DNA of 64,000 nucleotides from Nioella sp. MMSF_3534 (lineage in GTDB: Bacteria > Pseudomonadota > Alphaproteobacteria > Rhodobacterales > Rhodobacteraceae): contig NZ_JASHJX010000009.1 of the NCBI RefSeq assembly GCF_030732985.1, positions 1 through 64,000 on the forward strand, read 5' to 3'. The notes beneath the pieces were generated by a model that worked only from the letters and a program-made list of their open reading frames with translations, was not told the origin of the DNA and made no database searches. How positions within the stretch are numbered: position 1 is the first letter of the stretch; every line of letters begins with the position of its first letter. Of the stretch, positions 12,114 through 20,724 are shown in pieces. The translations under genes were made by a program, and so were the position numbers.

Positions 12114-12542
12114 TCAAGCGGATTGCGTTTCGCTGTCCTGCGTTCCGCGGTTGATATTGAGCGCTTCGTGAACTTCGTAAAGCGTGTAGCGCCCGCCGCC
12201 ATACAAGATCAACGGAACCGAGAAGACCGACACCAGGGTTATCTTGACGGCCAATGCAGGATCCCCGTCGGGGTTGGTCATGATCGCGGGCAGGACGAGC
12301 AGCGCCATCGACATGGCGGCAACCATCGACGTGCGAATGCCCAGGATCAACCAGAAGCTCAGGACAAAGAAGAGCGCGGCCAGTGCGGCAGAGTGGTACT
12401 CCAGCCCCTCCATGCCGCCGACGACCGTCGGGACGTTGCAATCCCTGAGCTGCGGAATCAGGCCGATGGCGGCCTCGATCATGAGAGTCGCCGAGAGGCA
12501 GACCCGGAAGTTCAGGCGGAGCCATTCGGTAAGGTTGTTCAT
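12114..12542 (-). CDS. DoxX-like four-helix membrane protein
   Basis: A 142-residue protein with four hydrophobic segments and a cytoplasmic tail. Its ending LILYGGGRYTLYEVHEALN parallels the paralogue at 10625-11017. I chose the ATG at 12542 (MNNLTEWLRL) with GGGACAGAG upstream; a longer ORF start at 12686 gives an implausible N-terminus. Function unknown. It precedes the LysR gene on the same strand, separated by a strong palindrome. Confidence 0.7.
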   Translation of the reverse strand: MNNLTEWLRLNFRVCLSATLMIEAAIGLIPQLRDCNVPTVVGGMEGLEYHSAALAALFFVLSFWLILGIRTSMVAAMSMALLVLPAIMTNPDGDPALAVKITLVSVFSVPLILYGGGRYTLYEVHEALNINRGTQDSETQSA

Positions 12543-12810
12543 CGTCTCTGTCCCGTTAAGGTTAATTGCTCGATAGTGACAGTCTCTTCGCCAATTGGGG
12601 CAGGACAAGGCCGCTGGAGGGGAACCTTCGGGGAGATTTATACTCAGCCTATGCTGCAATGGCTTGGTTGGGTCGGTATTGTTCACAAAGTGGAAACCGG
12701 ACCTGAACTTTTAGGCAGGTGTCTGCCTTAATTCCAGGTGAAGTCGCAGCGAAACATCGGCATTGTTTATCGGTCTTGAAGGACGGACCGGGATGGCGTC
12801 GTGCCATGAT
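12543..12810. other. Non-coding interval
   Basis: I see no convincing gene here. TTAAGGTTAA occurs just upstream of the 12542 start. A small hairpin AGGCAG-GTGT-CTGCCT lies at 12713-12728. The interval probably carries the promoter of the minus-strand gene at 12114-12542. Confidence 0.4.
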
Positions 12811-12844
12811 AAAACGCCGCGCCCCCATGTCGGAGAGCGCGGCG
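12811..12844 (-). terminator. Intrinsic terminator after the 12872 gene
   Basis: CGCCGCGC (12815-12822) pairs with GCGCGGCG (12837-12844). On the minus strand the stem is followed by TTTTAT. It lies 28 bases after the stop of the DoxX-like gene ending at 12872. Confidence 0.75.
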
Positions 12845-12871
12845 CCCGGGCACACCCGCTGGAGCAGGGCG

Positions 12872-13471
12872 TTAACCTGTTGCTGTGAGGTCCGTAAAGA
12901 TGTTGTCAACCGGGTCGGGTAGATTCGCGGCCAGCTTGCGACGGCTGACGAAGGCCGCGACCGGCGCGATTGTGGGCAGGCTGGACTGCGGCGCCGCGGG
13001 CGTCACGGCCGCCGGACGCGGCCGGTGCGGATGATCGACCGGAGCCACACGGCGCGGCGTCACCTTGCGGCGAATGGCGCTGCGCATCCGGTGATCGCGC
13101 GGGGCGTTTTCCGCATAGGTCAGCATCAGGGCTGCGATCAGCACGAGATCGCGCCAGAAGGTGCCCAGTTCGTCCGCGACGCCCAGTTCGATCATCTGCA
13201 GGTAGCTGGCAAAGAGCGTCATCAACCCAAGCACCAGAGCGGCAGGGCGCATGTAGAGGCCGATCATGACGAGGAAGGCGAGGGCAAAGACCATCATGGC
13301 CGCCAATGGCTCGGCCACATGGGATGGCAACACTTGCGCGGCAAGAATGGTCAGATTGGTGCCGGGGATAAGGTTCAGCCCGACGGCGACAAAGTAAGAG
13401 GCGATGACGATCCGCAGCAGGTTCTGGGCGGTGGCATTCAGCGTGATGCGTTCGGCACTCGGGTTGGTCAT
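12872..13471 (-). CDS. DoxX-like membrane protein with proline-rich tail
   Basis: A 199-residue protein with four hydrophobic helices (about 16-125) and a long cytoplasmic basic and Ala/Pro-rich tail (VTPRRVAPVDHPHRPRPAAV). The core LLRIVIASYFVAVGLNLIPG and WRDLVLIAALMLTY fit the DoxX superfamily. The start is the ATG at 13471 (MTNPSAERITL). A much longer ORF reading through from 14194 crosses a terminator and the doxX gene in another frame, and is rejected. Function not known. Confidence 0.75.
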   Translation of the reverse strand: MTNPSAERITLNATAQNLLRIVIASYFVAVGLNLIPGTNLTILAAQVLPSHVAEPLAAMMVFALAFLVMIGLYMRPAALVLGLMTLFASYLQMIELGVADELGTFWRDLVLIAALMLTYAENAPRDHRMRSAIRRKVTPRRVAPVDHPHRPRPAAVTPAAPQSSLPTIAPVAAFVSRRKLAANLPDPVDNIFTDLTATG

Positions 13472-13660
13472 GACCAATGTCTTCTCTGCTTGGCAGCCTT
13501 GCAGACTGGTAGTCGCCCCCCGGCGTGTCGCCCCAGTAAGACCAATCTGGGTCCGAAATCTGGCGGATTTATTATGGATTTGCGGAAAAGCCGGTGCATT
13601 CACGGGGCAGGGCGGGGGCGGAAAGATGGCCAGACTGTGTTCAGGCCCCGAAAAACACAA

Positions 13661-13688
13661 CCGCCGCTTGCAATCGGGCAAGCGGCGG
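13661..13688 (-). terminator. Intrinsic terminator after doxX
   Basis: CCGCCGCTTG (13661-13670) and CAAGCGGCGG (13679-13688) form a perfect 10-bp stem with an 8-base loop. On the minus strand it is followed by TTGTGTTTTTC. It lies 26 bases after the doxX stop. Confidence 0.8.
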
Positions 13689-13713
13689 GCGGTGTTAACC
13701 TTTGTGGCGGGTG

Positions 13714-14112
13714 TCAGGCCGCTGCGGGCCGACCAAGGCGATTGTCCAGAGACAGCGCCCCGGCCCCATGGGCTGCGATCACCAGATAGCCGCCAGCCAT
13801 GGCGAGGTTTTTCAGGAACATGATCTGCTGCATCTGGTTGCCCATATCGAAGTGATAAAGAAAGGCTGTGACGATCGAGAATGCGGCGAGGGTCAGGGCG
13901 ACGGGCCGGGTCATGAAGCCCACAAGCAGGGCCAGACCGGCGAGGATTTCGAACAGAACGGCAGGCCAGGCCAGGATGGCGGGGATGCCGCCAGAGGCCA
14001 TGTAACCGGCAAAGCCCTGAACATCGCCCAGTTTGCCGAAGCCGGCGACGACAAAGATCAGGGCCATCAGAATGCGGCCAGCGGGGAGGGCGTAGGTTTG
14101 AAGCGTGGACAT
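13714..14112 (-). CDS. DoxX family membrane protein
   Basis: A 132-residue canonical DoxX protein: AGRILMALIFVVAGFGKL opening, FAGYMASGGIP, EILAGLALLVGFMTR and FLKNLAMAGGYLVIAAHG, with four transmembrane helices. Relatives are linked to thiosulfate oxidation or redox stress, but most are unassigned. I chose the ATG at 14112 with AAAGGAG upstream; the longer start at 14169 adds a basic stretch without family likeness. It is the best-conserved member of a four-gene DoxX-like cluster. Confidence 0.85.
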   Translation of the reverse strand: MSTLQTYALPAGRILMALIFVVAGFGKLGDVQGFAGYMASGGIPAILAWPAVLFEILAGLALLVGFMTRPVALTLAAFSIVTAFLYHFDMGNQMQQIMFLKNLAMAGGYLVIAAHGAGALSLDNRLGRPAAA

Positions 14113-14240
14113 GCGGGAACTCCTTTGAGGGACGGGTTTGCGCTGCGGCGCAGCAACTGCTGATGTCATGCCTCAGAGAGAGCCTGTTTCTCAATGCACC
14201 AAACTGCGCGAATGCGCGCTTGTTCTGTGTGGAATTGCAC

Positions 14241-14627
14241 TTACTTGGGTTCGATCAGATCCCACCGGTTGCCATAGAGATCCTGAAAGACGGCGACAGT
14301 CCCGTAAGGTTCATGTCGTGGCTCTTCCTCAAACCTCACACCAGCGGCCAGCATCCGCGCGCGGCTGGCGTCTAAATCATCCGTGTGCAGAAAATAGCCG
14401 ACTCGCCCGCCCGCATGGTTGCCGATTGCATCGGCTTGGCCGTCCACCGCACGCGCGATCAGGAACTGGGTTGCGGAATCGGCATCCGGGGCCATACGCA
14501 CCCATCTCTTGCCGCCGCCCATATCGGTATCTTCCAGCAACTGCCAGTCCAGCGCCGTCTGGAACCAGTCGATCGCCTCGTCATAATCCCGGGCCAGAAA
14601 GGCCACCAGCGCCAGCCGGTTGGTCAC
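14241..14627 (-). CDS. VOC (glyoxalase/bleomycin-resistance) family protein
   Basis: A 128-residue single VOC module: FLARDYDEAIDWFQTALDWQLLEDTD, then GRVGYFLHTDDLDASRARMLAAGVRF and VAVFQDLYGNRWDLIEPK. These proteins are small metalloenzymes or binders for dioxygenase, isomerase or resistance reactions; the substrate cannot be read here. The start is GTG at 14627, overlapping the previous gene's TGA by four bases, so the pair is translationally coupled. Confidence 0.85.
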   Translation of the reverse strand: MTNRLALVAFLARDYDEAIDWFQTALDWQLLEDTDMGGGKRWVRMAPDADSATQFLIARAVDGQADAIGNHAGGRVGYFLHTDDLDASRARMLAAGVRFEEEPRHEPYGTVAVFQDLYGNRWDLIEPK

Positions 14628-14869
14628 GCCTTGCGTTCCAGCGCAGTCGCGATGCGATCCAGAAGGGCGTTCTGCTCGCGCAGAAGGGCGTTATGCGCCT
14701 CCTGCTGTTCGATCTGCCGGTTCTGGTTGGTGGTCACCTTCTCGGTTTCCGCCGTGTGACGCGCCAGATAGTCCTGATACCGGCCCGACTGATAGCGGGC
14801 CAGCAACGCCATGGCCAGAATGACCGCCCCCCCGAACAGGAAGAGCGGGATCCAATCATTCATCGGCAT
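14624..14869 (-). CDS. Small membrane-anchored coiled-coil protein
   Basis: An 81-residue protein with an N-terminal transmembrane helix ([21 protein letters not shown]) and a charged, Gln/Glu-rich coiled coil ([20 protein letters not shown]) to the end. No family recognised. It overlaps the gyrA stop by 14 bases (8 if the second ATG at 14863 is used) and the following VOC gene by 4, so gyrA, this gene and the VOC gene form one transcript. Confidence 0.7.
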   Translation of the reverse strand: MPMNDWIPLFLFGGAVILAMALLARYQSGRYQDYLARHTAETEKVTTNQNRQIEQQEAHNALLREQNALLDRIATALERKA

Positions 14870-17597
14870 CGGCAGACTCGTCCTCGGTTTGCTCGGCGAT
14901 CCAGGCGACCGAGACGACCTCTTCGCCCTTGGCGGTGTTGAACACCTTCACCCCACCGGCAGAGCGCGAGCGGAACGAGATCCCGTCAACCGGGCAACGG
15001 ATCGACTGCCCCTTGGAGGTGGCCAGCATGATCTGGTCGCTCATCTCGACCGGGAAGCAGGCCACCAGGGCCCCGCCACGCATCGCCTTGTCCATGGCCG
15101 CCACACCTTGCCCGCCACGGCCCCGCACCGGGTAGTCATGGGACGAGGACAGCTTGCCCGATCCCTTGGCGGTGATCGTCAGGATCAGGTCCTCTGCCGC
15201 CGACATCTCCGCATATTGTTCGGGGCTGAGCGCGGTGTCGGCCACGGCCTCCTCGTCGCTGTCTTCGGCCTCTTCGGTCACACCGGCCACGGCGCGGCGC
15301 ATCTTGAGATAGGCGGCACGGTCTTCGGCGCTGGCCTCGAAATGGCGGATCACGGCCATGGAAACCACGGCTGCACCATCCGACAGGCGAATGCCTCGGA
15401 CACCGGTGGAATCGCGGCCCTTGAAGACGCGAACATCGGTGGTACGGAAGCGGATCGCGCGGCCAGCATCGGTGACGAGCATGACATCGTCATCCTCGGT
15501 ACAGATGCGGGCATTCACCATGCTGACGGAGCCGTCCTCGGGCAGTTTCATGGCAATCTTGCCATTCGCGCGCACATTGGCGAAGTCCGAGAGCTGATTG
15601 CGCCGGACATCGCCTGCCGAGGTGGCGAAGACGATCTGCAATTCGTCCCAGTGGTCCTCATCCCGGTCAATGGGCAGCACGGCGGCCACGGACACGCCGG
15701 TCGGGATGGGCAGGATGTTGACGATTGCCTTGCCCTTGGAGGTGCGTCCGCCTTGGGGCAGGCGCCATGTCTTCAGCTTGTAGACCATCCCGTCAGTGGT
15801 GAAGAACAACAGGGGCGTGTGGGTGTTGGCGACGAAGAGGGTGGTGACGACGTCGTCTTCCTTCAACTCGCCCCCCGACAGCCCCTTGCCCCCGCGCTTC
15901 TGCGCCCGGAAATCGGCCAGCGGGGTGCGCTTGATATAGCCGCCCGAGGTGACGGTCACGACCATGTCTTCGCGCTCGATCAGATCCTCGTCATCCATGT
16001 CGCCGGACCAGTCGACGATTTCCGTGCGGCGCGGCACGGCAAACTGTTCGCGTACTTCTGCCAACTCGTCCGAGATGATCGACATGATCCGTTCGCGGCT
16101 GGCAAGGATGGCGAGGTAGTCCTTTATCTTCTCTGCCAGTTCCTGCAGCTCGTCCGTGACTTCCTTGACCCCGATCTGTGTCAGGCGCTGCAAACGCAGC
16201 TCCAGGATCGCGCGGGCCTGCGTTTCCGACAGGTTATACGTCCCGTCGTCGTTCATCGTATGGGTCGGGTCGTCGATCAGCCGGATGTAATCTGCGATCT
16301 CGCCAGCGGGCCAGCGTCGCGTCATCAGTTTTTCACGCGCTTCGGCGGCGTCGGCGGATTGGCGGATGGTGGCCACGACCTCATCGACATTGCTGACAGC
16401 GACGGCCAGACCGCACAGGATATGTGACCGTTCGCGCGCCTTGCGCAACTCGTAGGCGGTGCGCCGGGCAACCACGTCTTCGCGGAAATCCAGGAACGAG
16501 GTCAGGAACCGCCGCAAGGTCAGCTGTTCCGGCCGTCCGCCATTCAGCGCCAGCATGTTGCAGCCAAAGCTCGTCTGCATCTGGGTGAAGCGGAAGAGCT
16601 GGTTCAGCACCACCTCGGGCGTCGCGTCGCGCTTCAGCTCGATCACCACACGCACGCCGACCCGGTCGGATTCGTCCTGAACGGCGGAAATGCCCTCCAG
16701 CTTCTTCTCGCGCACCAGATCGGCGATCTTCTCGATCATCGAGGCCTTGTTGACCTGATAGGGAATCTCATCCAGCACGATGGCGTAACGATCCTTGCGG
16801 ATCTCCTCGACCCGCGTCTTCGCGCGAATGACGACGCTGCCGCGCCCCTCAAGATAGGCTTTGCGCGCGCCGGAGCGGCCAAGGATGATGCCGCCGGTGG
16901 GGAAATCCGGGGCAGGGACATACTCCATCAGCTCTTCGCTGGAAAGGTCGGGGTTCACGATCAGCGCCTGGCAGGCGTCGATGACTTCGCCCAGGTTGTG
17001 CGGCGGGATGTTCGTGGCCATGCCGACCGCGATACCGCCCGCGCCATTGACCAGCATGTTGGGGAAGCGCGACGGCAGGACCGACGGTTCCCGATCCTTG
17101 CCGTCGTAATTGTCCTGAAAATCGACCGTGTCCTTGTCGATATCGGCCAGCATGAAGGCGGCGGGCTTGTCCATCCGCACTTCGGTGTAGCGCATGGCCG
17201 CCGGGTTATCCCCGTCCATCGAGCCGAAGTTGCCCTGACCATCCAGAAGCGGCAGCGACATCGAGAAATCCTGCGCCATCCGCACCAGCGCGTCATAGAT
17301 CGCGCTGTCGCCATGGGGGTGGTATTTCCCCATCACGTCGCCCACGGGGCGGGCCGATTTCCGGTAGGCCTTGTCGTGGCTGTTGCCGGTCTCGTGCATC
17401 GCGTAGAGGATGCGCCGGTGAACCGGTTTCAGCCCGTCGCGCAGGTCGGGGATTGCGCGGGAAATGATCACGCTCATCGCATAGTCGATGAAGCTGGTCT
17501 TCATCTCTTCGGCGATGGAGATTTGGGGGCCATGGGGTGCCGGCGCTTCGGGGCCGGTTTCTTCCATGTTTTCAGGGGGTTCTGGGGTGTCGGTCAC
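14856..17597 (-). CDS. gyrA: DNA gyrase subunit A
   Basis: Breakage-reunion subunit of gyrase. 913 aa from a GTG start (17597). The active-site Tyr is Tyr137 in [11 protein letters not shown]. The quinolone-determining region [12 protein letters not shown] has the wild-type Ser98 and Asp102, so no classic resistance change is seen. The C-terminal beta-pinwheel has the GyrA box QKRGGKG. An acidic insertion around [16 protein letters not shown] is typical of alphaproteobacterial GyrA. It heads an apparent operon with two small genes. Confidence 0.97.
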   Translation of the reverse strand: MTDTPEPPENMEETGPEAPAPHGPQISIAEEMKTSFIDYAMSVIISRAIPDLRDGLKPVHRRILYAMHETGNSHDKAYRKSARPVGDVMGKYHPHGDSAIYDALVRMAQDFSMSLPLLDGQGNFGSMDGDNPAAMRYTEVRMDKPAAFMLADIDKDTVDFQDNYDGKDREPSVLPSRFPNMLVNGAGGIAVGMATNIPPHNLGEVIDACQALIVNPDLSSEELMEYVPAPDFPTGGIILGRSGARKAYLEGRGSVVIRAKTRVEEIRKDRYAIVLDEIPYQVNKASMIEKIADLVREKKLEGISAVQDESDRVGVRVVIELKRDATPEVVLNQLFRFTQMQTSFGCNMLALNGGRPEQLTLRRFLTSFLDFREDVVARRTAYELRKARERSHILCGLAVAVSNVDEVVATIRQSADAAEAREKLMTRRWPAGEIADYIRLIDDPTHTMNDDGTYNLSETQARAILELRLQRLTQIGVKEVTDELQELAEKIKDYLAILASRERIMSIISDELAEVREQFAVPRRTEIVDWSGDMDDEDLIEREDMVVTVTSGGYIKRTPLADFRAQKRGGKGLSGGELKEDDVVTTLFVANTHTPLLFFTTDGMVYKLKTWRLPQGGRTSKGKAIVNILPIPTGVSVAAVLPIDRDEDHWDELQIVFATSAGDVRRNQLSDFANVRANGKIAMKLPEDGSVSMVNARICTEDDDVMLVTDAGRAIRFRTTDVRVFKGRDSTGVRGIRLSDGAAVVSMAVIRHFEASAEDRAAYLKMRRAVAGVTEEAEDSDEEAVADTALSPEQYAEMSAAEDLILTITAKGSGKLSSSHDYPVRGRGGQGVAAMDKAMRGGALVACFPVEMSDQIMLATSKGQSIRCPVDGISFRSRSAGGVKVFNTAKGEEVVSVAWIAEQTEDESADADE

Positions 17598-17643
17598 GCC
17601 TGATGCTCGCTTCTGTCCGCGCGTCTATATTTAGTTGTCGAGC

Positions 17644-17672
17644 AGTATAGAGGGCCGGGATATGGGGTGCAA
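17644..17672 (-). promoter_or_regulatory. Candidate gyrA promoter
   Basis: On the minus strand TTGCAC (17667-17672) and TATACT (17644-17649) are 17 bases apart, 47 bases upstream of the gyrA start. Both hexamers are close to the sigma-70 consensus. Confidence 0.5.
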
Positions 17673-17791
17673 TGGCAATGGTCCGCGCGGCTTGTCACTC
17701 AGGGCGCAGGATGGATAACAATTTGTTTTATTTGATTTTTAATATGTCGATGGCATGATTTTCACATGAGCAGCCGAACAGGAGGCAAAAT

Positions 17792-18061
17792 ATGCCCGAA
17801 ACACCGACCGAGCTTATGCTCAAGGGCTATGGGCTGACCGTGGCCGAGATGTTCTATCACATGCCCGATTATCCGCATGTGCTGAACAGTTTCATCTGGC
17901 AGGATTACGACCTTGCGCCGGATCACCCGAAACTCTTTTCCTTCATCGAGTTCTGGAAGGAAGAGATCGAGGGTCCGCTCCACTCCGTGCGCTTCACGCA
18001 TCGCAAGCTGATAGGGCCCGGTGAATGGCGCAACGTGGTGGGGGAATTGACCCTCCACTGA
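17792..18061 (+). CDS. Usg family protein
   Basis: An 89-residue protein matching the Usg family: ELMLKGYGLTVAEMFYHMPD, SFIWQDYDLAPDHPKL, WKEEIEGPLHSVRF and an ending GELTLH. The family is widespread in Alphaproteobacteria; database names linking it to tryptophan synthesis are not backed by clear evidence. It has a good AGGAGG ribosome site. It is divergent from gyrA, with an AT-rich promoter region (TTGTTTTATTTGATTTTTAA) between them. Confidence 0.85.
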   Translation: MPETPTELMLKGYGLTVAEMFYHMPDYPHVLNSFIWQDYDLAPDHPKLFSFIEFWKEEIEGPLHSVRFTHRKLIGPGEWRNVVGELTLH

Positions 18062-18073
18062 CGCGTGTTGCGT

Positions 18074-18095
18074 TTCTTCTTGGTCCAAATACTCC
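18074..18095 (-). repeat. 22-bp intergenic repeat, copy 2
   Basis: This is the exact reverse complement of the 22-bp repeat at 8241-8262. It begins 12 bases after the usg stop. Both copies follow the 3' end of a small plus-strand gene, but in opposite orientations. Confidence 0.7.
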
Positions 18096-18100
18096 AGGGG

Positions 18101-18156
18101 GTCGCCATTGGATGCGCCATTGGTTCAAGCCCAATGGCGACGGGGGCAGCGCCCCC
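18101..18156. terminator. Tandem hairpins between usg and the cyclodeaminase gene
   Basis: GTCGCCATTGG (18101-18111) and CGCCATTGG (18115-18123) can both pair with CCAATGGCG(AC) at 18131-18141, giving two alternative stems. GGGGGC-AGC-GCCCCC follows at 18142-18156. The region separates converging genes and probably acts as a 3' end barrier for both. Confidence 0.5.
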
Positions 18157-18189
18157 GGCGGGTCGACGCCGTCAGGCGGCGAAACTCCC

Positions 18190-19245
18190 TTACCCCTTGG
18201 CGCGCTGCACCATCCCGAACAGGTCTCGCGGGTCATCGGGATCGGCCAGCATGTCGAGCTGATCGAACAGATCCGTCCCCTCAAGCCGGTCGCGTACATA
18301 GCGCAGGGCCGAGAAATCCTCGATGGCAAAGCCAACGGAGTCAAACAGGGTGATTTGCTGCGGTGAGACGCGGCCCGCTGCGTCCCCCAGTATGACCTGC
18401 CACAGCTCCGTCACCGGATGATCCTCATCCAGTTGCTGAATCTCGCCTTCCACCCGTGTTTGCGGTGGGTATTCCACAAAGATCGAAGACCGGTGCAGGA
18501 TCGCGGGGGCCAGTTCCGTCTTGCCCGGGCAATCGCCGCCGATCGCGTTGATATGCACGCCTTCGCCGACCATGTTGTCGTTCAGGATCGTCGCGTATTG
18601 CTTGTCGGCGGTGCAGGTGGTGATGATCTCGGCCCCCTCCATCGCCTCCTCGGGCGTGGCGCATGTCACGACGGTCAGCCCCTGACCGGCAAGGTTGCGC
18701 GCGGCCTTCGCGGTCGCGGCACGGTCGATATCGTAGAGCCGAACGGTGTCGATGCCGACGACCGCTTTCATTGCCAGCGACTGGAATTCGGATTGCGCGC
18801 CATTGCCGATCATCGCCATGGTCTTTGCGCCTTTCGGTGCCAGGTGTTTGGCCACCATAGCCGAGGTCGCGGCGGTGCGGATCGCGGTCAGCACGGTCAT
18901 TTCACTGAGCAATGTCGGATAGCCCGTGGCCACATCTGCCAACAGCCCGAAGGCCGTGACCGTCTGCAACCCCGCCTTGGTATTGGTCGGGTGGCCGTTC
19001 ACATATTTGAACGCATATTGTTCGCCGTCCGAGGTCGGCATCAGCTCGATGACGCCCACGGGGCTATGCGCTGCCACGCGCGGGGTCTTGTCGAAAAGCG
19101 GCCAGCGGCGGAAATCCTCCTCGATATATCCGGCCAGTTCCACCAGCATCTTTTCCAGCCCGATGGTGTGGACCAGCTTCATCATGTTCTCGACCGACAC
19201 GAAGGGAACGTAAGCGCGATCAGAGGGTTGAGGCAGTTTGGTCAT
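18190..19245 (-). CDS. Ornithine cyclodeaminase
   Basis: Converts ornithine to proline and ammonia with bound NAD+. A 351-residue protein of the OCD/mu-crystallin family: FKYVNGHPTNTKAGLQTV substrate region, LTAIRTAATSAMVAKHLAP, the Rossmann AMIGNGAQSEFQ, and INAIGGDCPGKTEL with the proton-relay Asp. It follows arginase with an ATGA overlap, so together they turn arginine into proline via ornithine. AAGGAG precedes the ATG. The divergent Lrp regulator is the likely controller. Confidence 0.93.
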   Translation of the reverse strand: MTKLPQPSDRAYVPFVSVENMMKLVHTIGLEKMLVELAGYIEEDFRRWPLFDKTPRVAAHSPVGVIELMPTSDGEQYAFKYVNGHPTNTKAGLQTVTAFGLLADVATGYPTLLSEMTVLTAIRTAATSAMVAKHLAPKGAKTMAMIGNGAQSEFQSLAMKAVVGIDTVRLYDIDRAATAKAARNLAGQGLTVVTCATPEEAMEGAEIITTCTADKQYATILNDNMVGEGVHINAIGGDCPGKTELAPAILHRSSIFVEYPPQTRVEGEIQQLDEDHPVTELWQVILGDAAGRVSPQQITLFDSVGFAIEDFSALRYVRDRLEGTDLFDQLDMLADPDDPRDLFGMVQRAKG

Positions 19246-20171
19246 GCAGCGAAACTCCTTGTGGGGCGGTCGAAGACGCGGCGGCCCATCAGCGATGCGG
19301 TGAGGTCGACCATCAGCGACGCGGTGCGCCCGCGCTCGTCGAGGAAGGGGTTCAGTTCTACAAGGTCGAGCGAGGTCACCAACTCGCTGTCATGCAGGAT
19401 CTCCATGACCAGATGCGCCTCGCGGAAGGTGGCGCCACCCGGAACGGTGGTGCCCACGGCGGGGGCGATGGAAGGATCGAGGAAATCAACATCCAGCGAG
19501 ACATGCAGCAGGCCATTGGCGGCCTCGACCCGCGCCAGAAACTCACGCAGGGGGGCTGCGATGCCGTGCTCGTCGATGGCGCGCATGTCATGCACGTCGA
19601 TCTCGGTCTCCGCCAGTGCCTGCTTTTCCTCCAGATCGACGGACCGCAGCCCGATCATGCAGACATTGGCCTGTGGGACGGGGGCGGTCAGCGCCGGGAA
19701 GTGGTCGAAGCCGGGCAGGCCGGTGACATAACCCACTGGCGTGCCGTGCAGGTTGCCCGAGCCGCTGGTCGCGGGGGTGTGGAAATCGGAATGCGTATCG
19801 AGCCACAGGACGAACAGGGGCCGCCCTTTCGCCTGAGCATATTCCGCCACGCCCGCCACGGTGCCAAGCGACAGGCTGTGATCGCCGCCCAGGAAGATCG
19901 GGAAGCCCTCGGCCATTGCTTCACGGGCGGCGGGGATCAGCGCCTCGGTCCAGGCGACGGTTTCGGCGAGGGCGTGGACTTTGCCGGTCGTGGGCAGGTC
20001 CCTCAGGGGGGCTTGGGCCACATCGCCAAGGTCGCGGGTGTCGATCCCGAGGCTGCTCAGATGCTCGGCAAGGCCAGCGGTGCGAAAGGCGTCGGGGCCC
20101 ATCAGGCAACCACGGGTGCGTTTGCCGCTATCCACCGGGGCGCCGATCAGAAGGCAGGGTTTTGAAGTCAT
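19242..20171 (-). CDS. Arginase
   Basis: Hydrolyses arginine to ornithine and urea. 309 aa from the ATG at 20171. The manganese ligands are visible in FLGGDHSLSLG, WLDTHSDFHTP and SLDVDFLDPSIAP. The C-terminal SLDLVELNPFLDERGRTA is also typical. A longer ORF from 20465 would run antisense through the lrp gene and is rejected. It is first in a two-gene operon with ornithine cyclodeaminase, transcribed away from an Lrp-type regulator. Confidence 0.93.
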   Translation of the reverse strand: MTSKPCLLIGAPVDSGKRTRGCLMGPDAFRTAGLAEHLSSLGIDTRDLGDVAQAPLRDLPTTGKVHALAETVAWTEALIPAAREAMAEGFPIFLGGDHSLSLGTVAGVAEYAQAKGRPLFVLWLDTHSDFHTPATSGSGNLHGTPVGYVTGLPGFDHFPALTAPVPQANVCMIGLRSVDLEEKQALAETEIDVHDMRAIDEHGIAAPLREFLARVEAANGLLHVSLDVDFLDPSIAPAVGTTVPGGATFREAHLVMEILHDSELVTSLDLVELNPFLDERGRTASLMVDLTASLMGRRVFDRPTRSFAA

Positions 20172-20245
20172 GTCGAAATGGTCCTGAATGCGCGTTTTCC
20201 AAGGAATAGCGCCCGGATCGGATTGGACAGAAGCGCTCAGAGTGG

Positions 20246-20274
20246 TCATATTGGGGATCAATTGAGCAATATGA
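20246..20274. promoter_or_regulatory. Dyad operator between arginase and lrp
   Basis: TCATATTG (20246-20253) and CAATATGA (20267-20274) are perfect 8-bp arms with a 13-base AT-rich centre, 10 bases upstream of the lrp ATG and 75 bases from the arginase start. Size and position suit binding by the divergent Lrp protein. Confidence 0.6.
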
Positions 20275-20283
20275 GCATCTACC

Positions 20284-20724
20284 ATGACCGAAATGGATGA
20301 TACGGATCGCGCGCTGCTGGCCGCGTTGCGCCGCGACGGGCGGGCCTCGGTCTCTGACCTCGCGATTGACCTCGGCGTCACCCGCGCCACGGTTCGCGCA
20401 CGGATGGAGCGGTTGTCAAAGGCGGGCGAGATTCGGGGGTTTACCGTTGTCACCCGCAGCGACATCGCGCAAAGCCCGGTGCGGGCGCTGACAATGCTGG
20501 GGATCGAGGGGCCGGGGATGGACCGTATCCGGCGGCAGCTGTCGGGACGGAGAGAGGTTCAGGCGGTGCATTCCACCAATGGCAAATGGGATCTGATCGT
20601 AGAACTGGGGACGGAGACGTTGGAGGCGCTGGATGCCGCGCTGCGGGATATCCGGCGGTTGGAGGGCGTCAGCACCTCGGAAACCAGCCTATTGCTGTCC
20701 ACCAGTCGCTACAGTCGGATCTGA
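20284..20724 (+). CDS. Lrp/AsnC family regulator of arginine catabolism
   Basis: A 146-residue Lrp/AsnC protein: winged helix (DDTDRALLAALRRDGRASVS, then LGVTRATVRARMERL) followed by the RAM ligand-binding domain (QAVHSTNGKWDLIVELGT). Divergent transcription from the arginase/cyclodeaminase operon and a dyad between them suggest local control in response to arginine or ornithine. Its 3' end overlaps the convergent LysR gene by 36 bases. Confidence 0.9.
   Translation: MTEMDDTDRALLAALRRDGRASVSDLAIDLGVTRATVRARMERLSKAGEIRGFTVVTRSDIAQSPVRALTMLGIEGPGMDRIRRQLSGRREVQAVHSTNGKWDLIVELGTETLEALDAALRDIRRLEGVSTSETSLLLSTSRYSRI

Noticed and set aside
12872-14194. 440-codon fused minus-strand ORF
   Set aside because: Its first part overlaps doxX in another frame and crosses a strong terminator at 13661-13688. 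Only the last 199 codons, from the ATG at 13471, look like protein.
14811-16427. 538-codon plus-strand ORF opposite gyrA
   Set aside because: Antisense to the gyrA C-terminal domain; no domain likeness.
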